Part shown: piece by piece, positions 63,613-64,000 of the stretch
How the letters are laid out: every line of letters begins with the position of its first letter
Position numbering within the stretch: position 1 is the stretch's first letter
DNA from: a virus
Length of the DNA: 64,000 nt
Direction: 5' to 3' (one strand)
IMG/VR virus record: IMGVR_UViG_3300021425_003324
Span: 22,417-86,416 of that record
Program-made: the position numbers and the translations under genes
Notes under the pieces: generated by a model
Told to the model about the DNA's origin: nothing
Seen by the model: the letters and a program-made list of their open reading frames with translations, nothing else
Databases searched by the model: none

Positions 63613-64000
63613 GGACCATATAGCCTTGATAATGTCATATTAGATATACTAACAGCAAATATTATGTCTCCAGTTACGATTCCTGTACCACTTGTAAGAG
63701 TAATTTCATTATTAGCTGTAATTGTATAATCATTATTAGGACCATAAATTAATCTTGAACCATTCCAGTAAATTTCTAAATGAGAATTAGCTGGTGTCGT
63801 GCTGTTATAACCTTCGAATGCTGTACCAAATGCAAAAACAGTTTGTCCATCTGATGTTGCTATTATCTTATTTTCTTGATATGTAGACTCTGCAGCAGCA
63901 GGTTGGAAACTGTAAGTGCTATCACCATCTGATGTTAATACTAATCCACTTGTAGTAGTTGGTGTATTAGTAGTAAAATCTACATCAGTTAAATCAGCAA
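63609..64000 (-). CDS. C-terminal part of a tail-fibre-like protein (5' end outside window)
   Basis: The minus-strand frame is open from the window edge to TGA at 63609-63611, giving 130 residues. It contains DFTTNTPTTTSGLVLTSDGD, a TYQENKIIATSDG...VFAFG segment and a beta-rich end (YTITANNEITLTSGTGIVTG, then MTLSRLYGP). These are typical phage fibre modules. The stop overlaps the ATG of the first propeller gene (ATGA), so the propeller array is translationally coupled to it. Confidence 0.75.
   Translation of the reverse strand, partial: ADLTDVDFTTNTPTTTSGLVLTSDGDSTYSFQPAAAESTYQENKIIATSDGQTVFAFGTAFEGYNSTTPANSHLEIYWNGSRLIYGPNNDYTITANNEITLTSGTGIVTGDIIFAVSISNMTLSRLYGP

Noticed and set aside
1-64000. 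tRNA or rRNA genes
   Set aside because: No cloverleaf-like GC-rich stem blocks or conserved TTCGA-type arms were noticed between genes, and gaps are too short. A tRNAscan search would settle this.

Overview
This AT-rich window comes from a marine T4-like myovirus (contractile-tailed phage) of the kind that infects cyanobacteria or SAR11-type bacteria. The evidence is a T4-type set of virion genes: large and small terminase (gp17, gp16), head completion protein gp4, sheath gp18, two tail-tube gp19 genes, a gp54-like tube initiator, and neck and tail-completion proteins gp13, gp14 and gp15. Marine T4-type hallmarks accompany them: large modular fibre proteins, 2-oxoglutarate (2OG) oxygenases and a NodU-type carbamoyltransferase. 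No photosynthesis gene, rRNA, tRNA or CRISPR array was recognised, so the host cannot be fixed from this window.

Layout. (1) 1-10.8 kb, minus strand: a packaging and head block with terL, a 567-aa low-complexity protein, a 1514-aa modular protein, a 169-aa protein, terS and gp4. Two proteins here begin with a 10-residue peptide like the capsid-targeting sequences of T4 internal head proteins. (2) 10.8-23.5 kb, minus: a subtilase with a cupredoxin-like tail, two fibre-like proteins, a gp54-like protein, duplicated gp19, a greatly enlarged gp18 and gp13. An HNH protein lies antisense between gp18 and gp13. (3) 23.5-28.2 kb, plus: gp14 and gp15, then a small accessory operon (Nudix, cupin, unknown, parvulin isomerase, 2OG oxygenase). 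gp13 and gp14 diverge from a 21-bp palindrome made of two opposed late promoters. (4) 28.2-35.4 kb, minus: six more 2OG-oxygenase-like genes, an SGNH-like protein, a carbamoyltransferase and a GT9-like glycosyltransferase. This looks like a modification cassette. (5) 35.5-64 kb, minus: adhesin and fibre genes, comprising a tail-assembly chaperone-like protein, three tandem cysteine/glycine-rich paralogues, two giant paralogous structural proteins, several small fibres, and four tandem genes each encoding exactly seven FG-GAP-type repeats.

Genes are densely packed, often with ATGA or TAATG overlaps, and no gene-free stretch exceeds 300 bases. A late-promoter-like element (GATAAATA or CTAAATA, with one exact TATAAATA) precedes most transcription blocks and often overlaps the stop codon of the gene before. 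In three places it sits so close to the start codon that a leaderless mRNA is predicted.

The most promising unexplained systems are the oxygenase/carbamoyltransferase/glycosyltransferase cassette, the protease-Calx-beta-cupredoxin fusion, the cysteine-rich triplet and the 28-blade propeller array with its duplicated two-gene unit. All assignments were made by reading the sequence; no database search was run.
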